Shown: positions 24,342-33,637 of the stretch, piece by piece | How positions within the stretch are numbered: the first letter of the stretch is position 1 | Layout: each line of letters starts with the position of its first letter | Source: Thermoanaerobaculia bacterium | Lineage (GTDB): Bacteria > Acidobacteriota > Thermoanaerobaculia > Multivoradales > Multivoraceae | DNA: 64,000 nucleotides | Direction of reading: 5' to 3' | Assembly: GCA_022826745.1 (NCBI GenBank) | Contig: JAJDUI010000008.1 | Coordinates: 331,283 to 395,282 of the forward strand | Made by a program: the position numbers and the translations under genes | Notes under the pieces: generated by a model | What the model was told of the DNA's origin: nothing | The model's input: the letters and a program-made list of their open reading frames with translations, nothing else | Database searches by the model: none

Positions 24342-25555
24342 TGCGGCGCATCTCCACCCGCTGGCAGATTGTCGGAGCCCTGTTCGCGATGATGATGTTC
24401 TCGTCCGGCCTCGGCTTCTACAACCAGTCGGTGCTGCTCGAGGCGCTGACGCGCGAACGCGGGCTGACCGTCTTCGCGGCCTCGCTTGCCCCGACGATCT
24501 TCTTCGCCGTCAGCGGTTTCGCCGGGCTTTGCGTCGCCAGCGTGATCGAGCGGGTCGATGCCCGCTGGTCCGTCGCAGCGGGCGTCGCGATCTGCGCCGC
24601 GGCTCTGGTCCTGATCGGTCGCGTCGAGACGGTCGTTCAGGTCTACCTGGCGTTCGCGCTCTTCGGGTTCGGGTTCTCCGCCACGAACATGCTGACCGCG
24701 AGCACCGTCGTCACGCGTTGGTTCGCCCGCCGGCGGGCCCTTGCCCTGTCGGTCGTGTTCACGGGGCTCTCGGTCGGCGGCATCGCGGTCGCGCCCTTTG
24801 CCGCCTGGGTGATGGGCGAGTACGGCCTGCGGCGCGGCACCGAGCTGGTGGCCGCCGTGTACGTCGTGGGCATCCTGCCCGTGTCGCTGTGGCGGCTGAT
24901 TCCCCGACCGCGCGGAGAGATGGACCGGCTGGGGGAGTTCGATGGCGCCGAGGAGCCCGGTGTCGGAGCCCGGGAGGCGTTCCGCTCGCGGTACTTCCTG
25001 GGCGTCGCCGGAACGTTCTTCTTCGGCCTGATGGCGCAGGTCGGCGCTATCGCCCACCAGTTTCGCCTGGTCAGCGTTCACGAACCCGGGGCCGCGGGTC
25101 TCGCGGTCTCGGTGCTGGCCGCCTCGAGCGTGGTCGGACGGCTGGCCTCCGGCGCGTTGCTGGAGAGGGTTCCTTACCGCGGCTTCGCGTTCGTCCTGCT
25201 GGTGTTTCAGGGAATCACGCTGGTCGTCCTGGGATCGAGCACGAGCGTGGCGGGCCTGCTGGTCACGTCCAGCGCCTTCGGGCTCACCATCGGCAGCTTC
25301 CTCATGATGCAGCCACTCCTGATCGCCGAGGCCTTCGGCACGAGGAGCTACGCGCGGATCTACTCGGTGAGCACGCTGCTCGCCTCGATCGGCGTCGCGC
25401 TGGGACCCTTCCTGCTGGGATGGGCTCACGATCTGGCGGGCGGCTATCGGAACGCCTACGCGCTGGGAGCGGTGATGTCCTGGCTCGGCTGCGTGGCGCT
25501 CTGGGCTGCGGGGAGGGACTTCGTGCGCCGAGTGACACCAACAAAGTTGGAATAA
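24341..25555 (+). CDS. MFS transporter
   Basis: A 404-residue major facilitator with 12 hydrophobic segments in two halves of six, separated by a charged central loop (R-P-R-G-E-M-D-R-L-G-E-F). The sequence W-F-A-R-R-R-A-L-A-L-S after the fourth helix is the family's conserved loop motif, of the type seen in monocarboxylate/oxalate-formate transporters. The ligand is unknown. Its ATG overlaps the permease stop by one base, making a coupled run of ATPase, permease and MFS genes; the TetR gene follows on the same strand. Confidence 0.85.
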   Translation: MRRISTRWQIVGALFAMMMFSSGLGFYNQSVLLEALTRERGLTVFAASLAPTIFFAVSGFAGLCVASVIERVDARWSVAAGVAICAAALVLIGRVETVVQVYLAFALFGFGFSATNMLTASTVVTRWFARRRALALSVVFTGLSVGGIAVAPFAAWVMGEYGLRRGTELVAAVYVVGILPVSLWRLIPRPRGEMDRLGEFDGAEEPGVGAREAFRSRYFLGVAGTFFFGLMAQVGAIAHQFRLVSVHEPGAAGLAVSVLAASSVVGRLASGALLERVPYRGFAFVLLVFQGITLVVLGSSTSVAGLLVTSSAFGLTIGSFLMMQPLLIAEAFGTRSYARIYSVSTLLASIGVALGPFLLGWAHDLAGGYRNAYALGAVMSWLGCVALWAAGRDFVRRVTPTKLE

Positions 25556-25576
25556 TTTTCGGATCGACTGTAGACT
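25547..25576 (+). promoter_or_regulatory. Candidate sigma70 promoter for the TetR gene
   Basis: TTGGAA (25547-25552) and TAGACT (25571-25576) are separated by 18 bases, inside an unusually AT-rich stretch at the 3' end of the MFS gene. Transcription would begin near 25583, leaving a leader of about 38 bases that contains AGGAGG. The match to consensus is only 4 of 6 in each box. Confidence 0.35.
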
Positions 25577-25620
25577 CTGCGGCCATGCCGGGCGTGTGGG
25601 CTCCCGGGCGAGGAGGTTTC

Positions 25621-26292
25621 TTGGCAGGTCGAAGAGAACTGAACATGCGTCGCCGCAAGCGGCGGATCCTGGAGGCGGCCACGAAGCTGATCTCCAATGG
25701 AGGCATCGAGGCGTGCACCATGCGCGAGTTGGCCCGCAGGGCGCGGCTCGATGTCACTACGCTCTACAACTACTACGGGTCGAAGGAGGAAATCCTCGAG
25801 GCTCTGCGCCGATCCGGAGCTCGGAAACTGGAGCGCCGGATCGGGGACCTCGAGGAAACGGAGCCCCTGGACCGCATTCGTGCGATTGTCGACCTGATGC
25901 TGGGTGTAAGGGAGTCACCACGCGGTCTGGCGAGGCCCATCAATCAACCTGGACCACGGCGTCGCCCAGGGAATGGCCCGATCGAAGGGGTCGCGAGGGC
26001 ACACCTCGACGAGGAACTGCGCGAAGCAGTTGCTGATGGCGACCTGCTTCCTTCGGTCGACATCGAGCAGTTGGCCCTGGTCATGCTCGGTCACGCCCAT
26101 CTCTGGTTGCCGCTGTGGGCGCGCCGGGTCGTCAACGCCGAGGAGACGGCGGCGCGGGTCGGGTACCTCGTGAGTCTGTGCCTGCTGGCGGCCGCAACGG
26201 ACGCAGCGCGTCCCCGACTCGAACGGGAGCTGCTGGAGAGCCAGAGTCGGCTCGCCGCTATCGATGCCGCGGTTGAACCTGCTGCTGTCTGA
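25621..26292 (+). CDS. TetR family transcriptional regulator
   Basis: A 223-residue repressor. The DNA-binding helix-turn-helix is at residues about 11-57: R-I-L-E-A-A-T-K-L-I, then T-M-R-E-L-A-R-R-A-R-L-D-V-T-T-L-Y-N-Y-Y-G-S-K-E-E-I-L. The ligand domain is helical and ends in a tetracycline-repressor-like C-terminal region. The start is uncertain: ATG codons occur at 25585 and 25645, but AGGAGG (25611-25616) lies four bases before a TTG at 25621, which I prefer. It follows the MFS transporter and faces the TonB receptor convergently; it may control either the transport operon or the receptor. Confidence 0.8.
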   Translation: MAGRRELNMRRRKRRILEAATKLISNGGIEACTMRELARRARLDVTTLYNYYGSKEEILEALRRSGARKLERRIGDLEETEPLDRIRAIVDLMLGVRESPRGLARPINQPGPRRRPGNGPIEGVARAHLDEELREAVADGDLLPSVDIEQLALVMLGHAHLWLPLWARRVVNAEETAARVGYLVSLCLLAAATDAARPRLERELLESQSRLAAIDAAVEPAAV

Positions 26293-26408
26293 TCGATCGC
26301 AGGCCGGGGCTGCCCGGCATCACGACCGCGCCCGGGTTCCTCCCTCTTGCCCTGTCGGCGCTCCCCGATCGAGGCAGCCGTCTACTCGGCCCGACCGGGC
26401 GCTTCAGA

Positions 26409-29096
26409 TCAGAAGCGGAAGCCCGCCTTCAGGCGGAACTCCCGCGGCAATTGCCAGGCGGTCACCGTCGAGATCGGTTCCAGCGTGCGCGGGTTGACGA
26501 AGAGCACGCCCTGCTGGTCGGTCATGTTGGCCGCCTCGAAGCCGAGCTGACCTTCGAGCGAGCCGCGGATCGGGAAGAACCAGACCAGCGAGGCGCTGAG
26601 GGTGTAGATGTCGTCGAGCTGCAGGTCGTCTCGCGGCGCCAGGCGGGTCACGGTGTCGATCTCGACGCCGGTGTTCGGATGGGCGACCGTGGTGGCCAGG
26701 GTCGGGCCGAAGTAGCGGCCGCTGCTGCCGGAGAAGAAGCCGCCCAGGGACAACCGGTGTGCGCCCAGTTCGAAGATCCGTACCGCGACGATGTTCAGCC
26801 GGTCGATGTCGTGGGCCAGGCGCCCTGCCTGGTAACGGCTCGTCGCGTCGGCGGCGCCGGTGTCGAGTTCGACGCCGCCCAACCCCTCGAACAGGTTCGA
26901 GTTCGTGTTCACGCTCTCCGTGTTGCCCTCTGCGTCGCCGATCGTCAGGTTCGTGTTGAGCGACCAGTTGTTGCGGAAACGACGGTTCAACTCGAAGGTG
27001 GCGCCCTGGTACTCGCGGTAAGCACCCGGCCAGTTGCGAACCACCCGTTCAACGCCCGTGCCGTCGGCGGTGAACTGTTCGTTGCCGAAGTAGATGTTGT
27101 CCGTCTCGTGCGAGACGGCGCTGGCGCGGAACACCCAGTTCCGGCTGAACTGCCAGTCGAGGCCCACCGCGACCTGGTCCTTGTAGAAGTGGTCGACGCG
27201 CTGGATCTCGCCGCCGCCCGCCGGCCTGACCTGCCTCCGGAACCGGTCGTAGCGCAGCGTGGCCGGGTTCCAGTTGTACTCGGTGTAGGACTGCTGGCCG
27301 GTCGGCAGTTCGCTGTACTCGCGGTAGGCGAAGTCGAGCGGGATGTTCTGGTAGTAGCGCCCGACGCTCGCCCGGAACAGGAGTGAGCCGTCGGCGTTGA
27401 TGTCGTAGACGGCCGTCAGACGCGGCGCCACTTCCTGGGAATCGTCGACCTCGCGGCCGACGTCGTTCTCGATCGTCTGGTCGTCGAGACGGAGACCGAC
27501 GTGGAGGCTCCACCGGTCGCCGATGTCGATCCGGTCCTGGGCGTAGAGCGCTGCCTCGATTCCCTCGCTGTGGGATGGTACGGAGTCCTCGAAGATCCGT
27601 ACCCGCTGTGGCCGTTCGTAACCGCCGGGCAGGGTCGGGTCGTAGCCGCGGCCCCTGAACTCCTTGCCGACGTTGCCCAGGTTCGTGAAGGCGATGTCCT
27701 GGACGTCGATGCCGAACTTCAGCTCGTGGTTGTTCCGGAAGATGCTCACCGAGGCGCTCGCGGTGTCCCGCGGGAAGTCGTTGTAGCCGATGCCGGACCC
27801 CGACGCGGGACCGTTGTGTCGCAGGTTGGTCAGCAGGTCGCGATAACGGTAGTTGTTGCCGGGCGGGTCGTCGGGCGAGGCGTTCGGGTCGAGGCTCTCC
27901 TTGGGGAAGAGGAGGTTGCGCGGGAAAAGGTCCTTGCGGGCTGAGGCCTTCATCTCGAGGAACACCGAGTTGCTGGCGGCGACGCTCCAGGTGACTGTCG
28001 TGAGCTGGGCGAAGAGCGGCCGGTCCATGAGCGAGAGGAAGTCGCCCGAGTTGCCCGGGCTGGCGATCCCGTTGCCGCGTGAATCGATCCAGGTGCCTGC
28101 GAGCTGATGGCGGTCGCTGGGCTGGAAGTTCAGCTTGGCGATGCGGGGCTCGGACGTGCGGCTGCTGTCGATGACCGTGCCGTCTCGCAGCCTGTCGAGC
28201 AGGTTGTTCGTCATGTCGGCCCAGGAGACGAAGAACCAGGCCTTCTCGCGGCGGAGCGGGCCGCCGAGCGAGGCTTCGAAGCTCGGCGTGTGGTCGTCGG
28301 GCCGCTCGAGTTCGAGCTGGTTCAGGGCCCGCCACTTCGGGTTCTGGCCGACATACAGGAAGTTGCCATGGAGCTCGTTCGTGCCGGTCTTGACCGTCGA
28401 GTTGATCACTCCACCCATGACCCGTCCGTACTCGGCTCCGAAGCCCTGGGTCTCGAGCCGGGACTCAGCGAGGGCCGTGGCCGGCATGATGAGCCGCGCC
28501 TCGCCGCCTCGGCGCGTGTTGCTCGTGTCCACGCCGTCGATCAGTACCTGGGTTTCGGTCGAGATGCCGCCGTTCACCGCCGGCAGGTTGTCGGACTCCG
28601 CGACGCTCACGACGCCCGGCAGTTGACGGAGCGTCGAGGCGTAGTTGCGGGTGGCGTAGGCGACGTTCTCCACCACTTCGGCGGGCGCCGTGCTGATGAC
28701 CCCGGTGTCGTACTTGCTGATCAGTACCGCGTCGGCGGTGACCGTGATCTCCTCCGCCTCGGCCGGGATCAGGGTGAGGTTGACGCCGCGGCGCTGGCCC
28801 GGGTTCAGCGTCGTGGCGAACTCGGCTCGGCCGAGTCCTTCCAGTTCGGCCGTGATCGTGAAGTCGCCGGCCTGTAGGAGGGCGAATCGGTAGCCGCCGT
28901 CGGCATCGGTGATCGCGCTCCTGGTCCGCTGCGGCCCGGTGAGGGTGATGGAAACACCGGGAAGCGCGTTCCCTTCGGTGTCCGTGACCCGACCGTCGAT
29001 CGTGCCGGTCTGCGGGCCATCGGCCAACAGCGGCGGGGCGCACCAGAGGAGCACGGCGAGAAACCAGGGGAGAGCGGGGTTCGCGTGTCGACTCAT
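26409..29096 (-). CDS. TonB-dependent receptor with carboxypeptidase-regulatory domain
   Basis: An 895-residue outer-membrane receptor. Residues 1-25 are a signal peptide; 28-115 form the carboxypeptidase-regulatory-like domain (G-T-I-D-G-R-V-T-D-T-E-G-N-A-L-P-G-V); the plug follows with E-E-I-T-V-T-A-D and I-D-G-V-D-T-S; the rest is a barrel of aromatic-edged strands ending K-A-G-F-R-F, with the C-terminal phenylalanine expected for Bam insertion. This Oar-like layout is common in Acidobacteriota and is thought to import glycans, peptides or siderophores. GGAGG precedes the ATG by six to seven bases. A promoter with an internal dyad lies upstream. Confidence 0.9.
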   Translation of the reverse strand: MSRHANPALPWFLAVLLWCAPPLLADGPQTGTIDGRVTDTEGNALPGVSITLTGPQRTRSAITDADGGYRFALLQAGDFTITAELEGLGRAEFATTLNPGQRRGVNLTLIPAEAEEITVTADAVLISKYDTGVISTAPAEVVENVAYATRNYASTLRQLPGVVSVAESDNLPAVNGGISTETQVLIDGVDTSNTRRGGEARLIMPATALAESRLETQGFGAEYGRVMGGVINSTVKTGTNELHGNFLYVGQNPKWRALNQLELERPDDHTPSFEASLGGPLRREKAWFFVSWADMTNNLLDRLRDGTVIDSSRTSEPRIAKLNFQPSDRHQLAGTWIDSRGNGIASPGNSGDFLSLMDRPLFAQLTTVTWSVAASNSVFLEMKASARKDLFPRNLLFPKESLDPNASPDDPPGNNYRYRDLLTNLRHNGPASGSGIGYNDFPRDTASASVSIFRNNHELKFGIDVQDIAFTNLGNVGKEFRGRGYDPTLPGGYERPQRVRIFEDSVPSHSEGIEAALYAQDRIDIGDRWSLHVGLRLDDQTIENDVGREVDDSQEVAPRLTAVYDINADGSLLFRASVGRYYQNIPLDFAYREYSELPTGQQSYTEYNWNPATLRYDRFRRQVRPAGGGEIQRVDHFYKDQVAVGLDWQFSRNWVFRASAVSHETDNIYFGNEQFTADGTGVERVVRNWPGAYREYQGATFELNRRFRNNWSLNTNLTIGDAEGNTESVNTNSNLFEGLGGVELDTGAADATSRYQAGRLAHDIDRLNIVAVRIFELGAHRLSLGGFFSGSSGRYFGPTLATTVAHPNTGVEIDTVTRLAPRDDLQLDDIYTLSASLVWFFPIRGSLEGQLGFEAANMTDQQGVLFVNPRTLEPISTVTAWQLPREFRLKAGFRF

Positions 29097-29139
29097 GGTC
29101 GATCCTCCGAGTTCTGTTGTCGAGACTCTTGCTCCTTAC

Positions 29140-29168
29140 AGTATTGCGAACGCGGTTCGAACTTTCAA
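29140..29168 (-). promoter_or_regulatory. Promoter of the TonB receptor with dyad in the spacer
   Basis: Read on the minus strand, TTGAAA (29168-29163) and AATACT (29145-29140) are 17 bases apart, 5 of 6 and 4 of 6 matches to consensus. The spacer holds a perfect dyad, CGAAC-GCG-GTTCG (29147-29159), overlapping the palindrome GTTCGAAC (29155-29162). A repressor bound there would block RNA polymerase. Confidence 0.5.
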
Positions 29169-29193
29169 GTGGCGCGGAAAGCGGCGCACGCTC

Positions 29194-29934
29194 CTAGATC
29201 AGTCCCTGGTAGGCGCCGCCGTCGAGCAGGATGCTGGTGCCGGTGATGAACCGTGCCGGTTCCGAGCACAGGAAGGCGACCGCCTTGCCGAAGTCCTCGG
29301 CGGTGCCGAGCGTCCCGGTGGGCACGCGCTGGGCCACGACGTCCGTGTTGCCCAGGGACTTGATGCGGTCGGTGGCGTGGATGCCGGGCTGGGCCGAGTT
29401 GACCGTCACGCCGTCGCGGGCGACCTCCGCCGACAGCGTCTTGAGGAAGCTGCTGACACCGGCGCGGGCGACGGAGGAGGCGGCGAGGTTGCCGATCGGC
29501 TGGCGGGCGCCGATCGAGGTGATCGCCACGATCCGGCCCCAGCCGCGCTCGCGCATGCCGGGGAGAGCCGCCTGGCACATGACGATCGTCGACAACAGGT
29601 TGAGGTCGAGCGCCTCGCGGTAGCCGTCGATCGACGTGGTGGCCGGGGAACCGGGCGGCGGGCCGCCGGCGTTGGCGACCAGGATGTCGACCTGGCCCAG
29701 CTTCTCGGTGGCCTGCTCGACGAAGGAACGCGCTCCGTCCTCGGTGGACATGTCGGCGACGATGGGCACGGCGCCGGCGCCCAGTTCCGCGGCGGCTTCC
29801 CTGATCCGCTCCTCGCTGCGGCTGCAGATCGCGACTTCCGCGCCGTCCTCTAGCAGCGCCCTGGCGCAGCCGAAGCCGAGTCCGGTCGATGACGCGGCCA
29901 CGGCGGCCTTCTTTCCCTGGATTCCCAGATCCAT
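29194..29934 (-). CDS. SDR-like protein lacking the catalytic Tyr and Lys
   Basis: A 246-residue Rossmann-fold protein of the SDR superfamily. The fold is clear (A-N-A-G, P-G-I-H-A-T-D, T-G-T-S-I-L-L-D-G-G-A-Y), but the usual T-G-x-x-x-G-I-G cofactor loop is A-S-S-T-G-L-G and the active site is altered: S140 is kept, while the tyrosine and lysine of Y-x-x-x-K are S153 and R157. A known SDR subgroup (beta-ketoacyl-reductase-like) has such changes. The enzyme may use another mechanism or have lost activity. It lies 98 bases after the receptor's start on the same strand, and 43 bases below the MBL gene. Confidence 0.85.
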   Translation of the reverse strand: MDLGIQGKKAAVAASSTGLGFGCARALLEDGAEVAICSRSEERIREAAAELGAGAVPIVADMSTEDGARSFVEQATEKLGQVDILVANAGGPPPGSPATTSIDGYREALDLNLLSTIVMCQAALPGMRERGWGRIVAITSIGARQPIGNLAASSVARAGVSSFLKTLSAEVARDGVTVNSAQPGIHATDRIKSLGNTDVVAQRVPTGTLGTAEDFGKAVAFLCSEPARFITGTSILLDGGAYQGLI

Positions 29935-29976
29935 CCTTGCCTCTCCTTGTTGTCGGTCCCTGGTTGGGTGGCGGCT

Positions 29977-30972
<996 letters not shown>

Positions 30973-31009
30973 GGGGCGCACTCTAGCGCCGCTTGGATAC
31001 GATGGCGCG

Positions 31010-31411
31010 ATGACCGCCCCGACCGCGGTCGAGCGATCCCGGGTCACGCTCGATCTCGACACCTTCTGGAACTGGCTCGTTCTTCATCCGAACTGCGTCA
31101 TCCGGGCCGGATCAGTCGACGCCTTGCTCTGCGACGACGAGGACTTCCACTGGCAGTTCGTTGCGGAGGAGAACACTCTCCTGATCGCGCAGCTCGTATA
31201 CGGCAAGCGCCTGGTTGGAGAGATCCTGATCGACCGCGAGCGCGTCGCCTATGTCCAGTCGTTCCAAGGCGAGCACGAGAGCGAGTACGTTTTCGAGTTG
31301 ATCTCGGAGACGGAGAGTGAGCGCATGGCCGCATGGGTCTTCGTCATGTCCCACGGCCTGGACGACGAACCCCAGGAGTCGGCCCACGCGACTCCTTCGC
31401 TGGTTCACTGA
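31010..31411 (+). CDS. Conserved-looking small protein, unknown
   Basis: A 133-residue soluble protein that I do not recognise. It is acidic (many D/E) with few hydrophobic runs, tryptophans at the N-terminal end (F-W-N-W-L-V-L-H-P-N-C-V-I-R) and strand-like segments such as R-V-A-Y-V-Q-S-F and Y-V-F-E-L-I-S-E. No metal or catalytic motif stands out. It is divergent from the MBL gene, with 37 bases between starts, and ends 25 bases before the metallophosphoesterase on the same strand, so those two may be co-transcribed. Confidence 0.5.
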   Translation: MTAPTAVERSRVTLDLDTFWNWLVLHPNCVIRAGSVDALLCDDEDFHWQFVAEENTLLIAQLVYGKRLVGEILIDRERVAYVQSFQGEHESEYVFELISETESERMAAWVFVMSHGLDDEPQESAHATPSLVH

Positions 31412-31436
31412 CGGCCGAGCGGCCGGGGGACCGACC

Positions 31437-32105
31437 TTGACGCTGCGCATCCTCGGCGTCGTCGATCTGCACTGGTCCGGCAAGAGGCCGCCTCGCCTGC
31501 CGGACCCGTCCGGCTTCGACCTGGTGCTCCTGGCCGGGGATCTGACGAACTTCCTGGGTTCGGACCATGCCCGCCGGATCGTCGAACCGCTTCAGGCCTC
31601 CGGCGTGCCGGTGCTCGCCGTGTGCGGCAACTGCGACCAGCCGCCGGTCGAGGACTACTTCCGCGAGATCGACATCGACCTCGATCGTCGCGCTCGCGTG
31701 ATCGACGGCGTCCGGTTCATCGGCCTCTCCGGCGGCCTTCCCTTCGGCGATCTCCCCTACGAACGGACCGAGGAAGACTACGAGCGGGTTGCCGCCGAGG
31801 CCTTCGGCAGCGCGGCGACGGTAGAAGGCAGGCCAACGATCCTGGTCTCCCACCAGCCGCCCTTCGGTACCGCCTGCGACCTCGCCCGCGGCCAGCACGT
31901 CGGCTCGAAGTCGCTCCGCGACGCCGTCGAGCGCCACCAGCCCGACCTCGTCTTCTCCGGCCACATCCACGAGTCCATCGGCGCCGGCACGATCGGCCCG
32001 ACCCGCGTCGTCAACCCCGGCCCCTGGTTCCAGGGCCGCTCCGTCGTCATCGAAGCCGACCCGGAGTCCGGCTCTGTCGACTTCGAGATCCGCGCGCCGG
32101 ATTGA
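31437..32105 (+). CDS. Metallophosphoesterase
   Basis: A 222-residue calcineurin-like phosphoesterase. The binuclear metal signature is complete and in order: D-L-H near the start (family D-x-H), G-D-L (G-D-x), G-N-C-D (the YfcE-type variant of G-N-H-D/E), S-H-Q-P and the closing G-H-I-H. These enzymes cleave phosphomono- or diesters; the substrate is not predictable. The start is likely TTG at 31437, giving L-T-L-R-I-L-G directly before the first metal motif. The in-frame extension upstream overlaps the previous gene and has no family features. The 180-bp inverted-repeat element begins 14 bases after its stop. Confidence 0.85.
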   Translation: MTLRILGVVDLHWSGKRPPRLPDPSGFDLVLLAGDLTNFLGSDHARRIVEPLQASGVPVLAVCGNCDQPPVEDYFREIDIDLDRRARVIDGVRFIGLSGGLPFGDLPYERTEEDYERVAAEAFGSAATVEGRPTILVSHQPPFGTACDLARGQHVGSKSLRDAVERHQPDLVFSGHIHESIGAGTIGPTRVVNPGPWFQGRSVVIEADPESGSVDFEIRAPD

Positions 32106-32118
32106 GTCGGTTTATGCC

Positions 32119-32298
32119 GCCTGCCGGCGGGGCCGGAGGGGAGGTTCCCATCGGACGCTCACCCTTTCTTGCCTGGCGGAGGGATGGGGGTTCGCTGCGG
32201 TCGGCTGCGCTGCGGTAGGTCATCGGTCAGGCTAGCGATCTCGGGAGACGCTTGCCTCCAGCCCGCTGGGAACCTCCCCTCCGGCCCCGCCGGCAGGC
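32119..32298. repeat. 180-bp element with perfect 32-bp inverted terminal repeats
   Basis: Bases 32119-32150 and 32267-32298 are exact reverse complements over 32 bp, separated by 116 bases; neither the bases just outside nor just inside the arms pair. The arms are GC-rich, with the G-rich strand first. The interior (32151-32266) has no convincing coding frame and includes GCTGCG repeats. No target-site duplication is evident at the edges. This is most of the only stretch above 300 bases without a gene (32106-32411); the remaining part, 32299-32411, shows nothing recognisable. It lies between two convergent genes, so it could act as a bidirectional terminator, a MITE-like insertion or a structured RNA. 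Confidence 0.85.
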
Positions 32299-32411
32299 TG
32301 GACGGCGCTGGGCCAGCCGGGGTTGGTTCCCGCTACCCGATCCGCACCTGGTTGAGGGTCGTCGAGAACCGGCGGGAGGAGTTCAGACGCCTCATCCGAA
32401 CCAGGCGGCCA

Positions 32412-33566
32412 CTACCGAACCCGTCGCAGCCGCGTTACCAGTTCGTCGATGGCCGGCAGGTCGACGTTGGCGAAGGCCAGGCGGAGGTAGCGGTCCTGGC
32501 CCGGGCCGAACATGGAGCCGGCGAGGCAGAGGACGCCGTGGTCGCGGGCGAGGCTGCGGCCGACGGAGGCTGAGGAGCGGTCGGTGAAGGGGTGGCGAAG
32601 GTAGACGAAGTAGCCGCCGGAGGAGACGACGTCGAAGCCCGTGTTCGCTTCACGTAGGCGGCGGGCGGCGTAGGCGACGCGGTCGCGCACGGTGCGGCGG
32701 TACTCGCGCTTCCAGGCGTCGAGGTGTTCGAGGCAGAAGGTTGCCGCCAACTGGCCGATGTGGGACGGGCATAGGGCCACGCAATCGGCGATCTTGAGGG
32801 TTTCCCGGAGCAGGGCGGGGTTCGTGGCCATGCAGCCGATCCGGTAGCCCGCCATGCAGTAGGCCTTGGAGAAGCTGTAGAGGTGGATCAGCGTGTCGCT
32901 CCAGTCGGGCCGTGTGAAGAGGCGATGCGGCGGGTCGGAGTCTTCGCGGAACTCGCGGTAGGTCTCGTCGATGACGAGCGCCAGTCCGCGGTCCCGGGCG
33001 AGTTCGAAGAAGCTCTCGATGAGGGCCGGCGGGTAGACGGCGCCGGTCGGGTTGTTCGGCGTCACCAGAACGATGGCGCGTGTTCGGTCGGTGACGGCGG
33101 CGGCGGCCTCCGCCGGGTCCGGGGTCATGTCCGGGCCGGGTTCCAGGTAGACCGGCGCTACGTCCTGTGAGCGCAACCACATGTCGTGGTTGAAGTAGGA
33201 GGGCACGGGCAGCAGAACCTCGTCGCCCGGTTCGGTGAGCGCCATCATCGCCAGGCAGAAGGCCTGGTTGCAGCCGGCGGTGACCGCGACGTTCTCGACC
33301 GCGATCGGGGCGTGGTAGTCCACCGTCAGAGAGCGGGCGAGCCCCTCGCGGAGTGGGAGGATCCCCTGCTGGTCCGTGTACGTCGCTGTGGCCGAACTCT
33401 GGGCCTGGGACGCGATGTGGTCGCGCAGTTCCTGGGCGGGCGGGTAGGTCGGGGCGGCCTGGGAGACGTCGATGAGGGGTAACTCCGGAGCGGCCGCTTC
33501 CTTCCAGCGTCCGACCTGGGTGATCGGCGAGTCGATCACCCGATGCACTACCTCCCTGATGCGCAT
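32412..33566 (-). CDS. Class I/II aminotransferase
   Basis: A 384-residue fold-type I PLP enzyme. It shows the aspartate-aminotransferase-family pattern: N-terminal D-V-S-Q-A-A-P-T-Y, V-T-A-G-C-N-Q-A for the phosphate, T-P-N-N-P-T-G, the cofactor aspartate in V-I-D-E-T-Y, and the Schiff-base lysine K234 in S-F-S-K-A-Y, then G-Y-R-I-G with the phosphate-binding arginine. The conserved carboxylate arginine near the C-terminus is in Y-L-R-L-A-F-A. An amino acid aminotransferase role is likely, but the substrate is not fixed. It is convergent with the inverted-repeat element and divergent from the glyoxalase gene (71 bases between starts). Confidence 0.88.
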   Translation of the reverse strand: MRIREVVHRVIDSPITQVGRWKEAAAPELPLIDVSQAAPTYPPAQELRDHIASQAQSSATATYTDQQGILPLREGLARSLTVDYHAPIAVENVAVTAGCNQAFCLAMMALTEPGDEVLLPVPSYFNHDMWLRSQDVAPVYLEPGPDMTPDPAEAAAAVTDRTRAIVLVTPNNPTGAVYPPALIESFFELARDRGLALVIDETYREFREDSDPPHRLFTRPDWSDTLIHLYSFSKAYCMAGYRIGCMATNPALLRETLKIADCVALCPSHIGQLAATFCLEHLDAWKREYRRTVRDRVAYAARRLREANTGFDVVSSGGYFVYLRHPFTDRSSASVGRSLARDHGVLCLAGSMFGPGQDRYLRLAFANVDLPAIDELVTRLRRVR

Positions 33567-33637
33567 TTGGGGGCGTAAGCTACCGGATCGATTCGGCGGC
33601 GGCCGCGAAGTTGCCCGGGAATGGAGGATGACGAAGG

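Noticed and set aside
32169..32573. Small open frame crossing the inverted repeat
   Set aside because: It runs into the aminotransferase antisense, has no ribosome site and its composition is arginine-rich.
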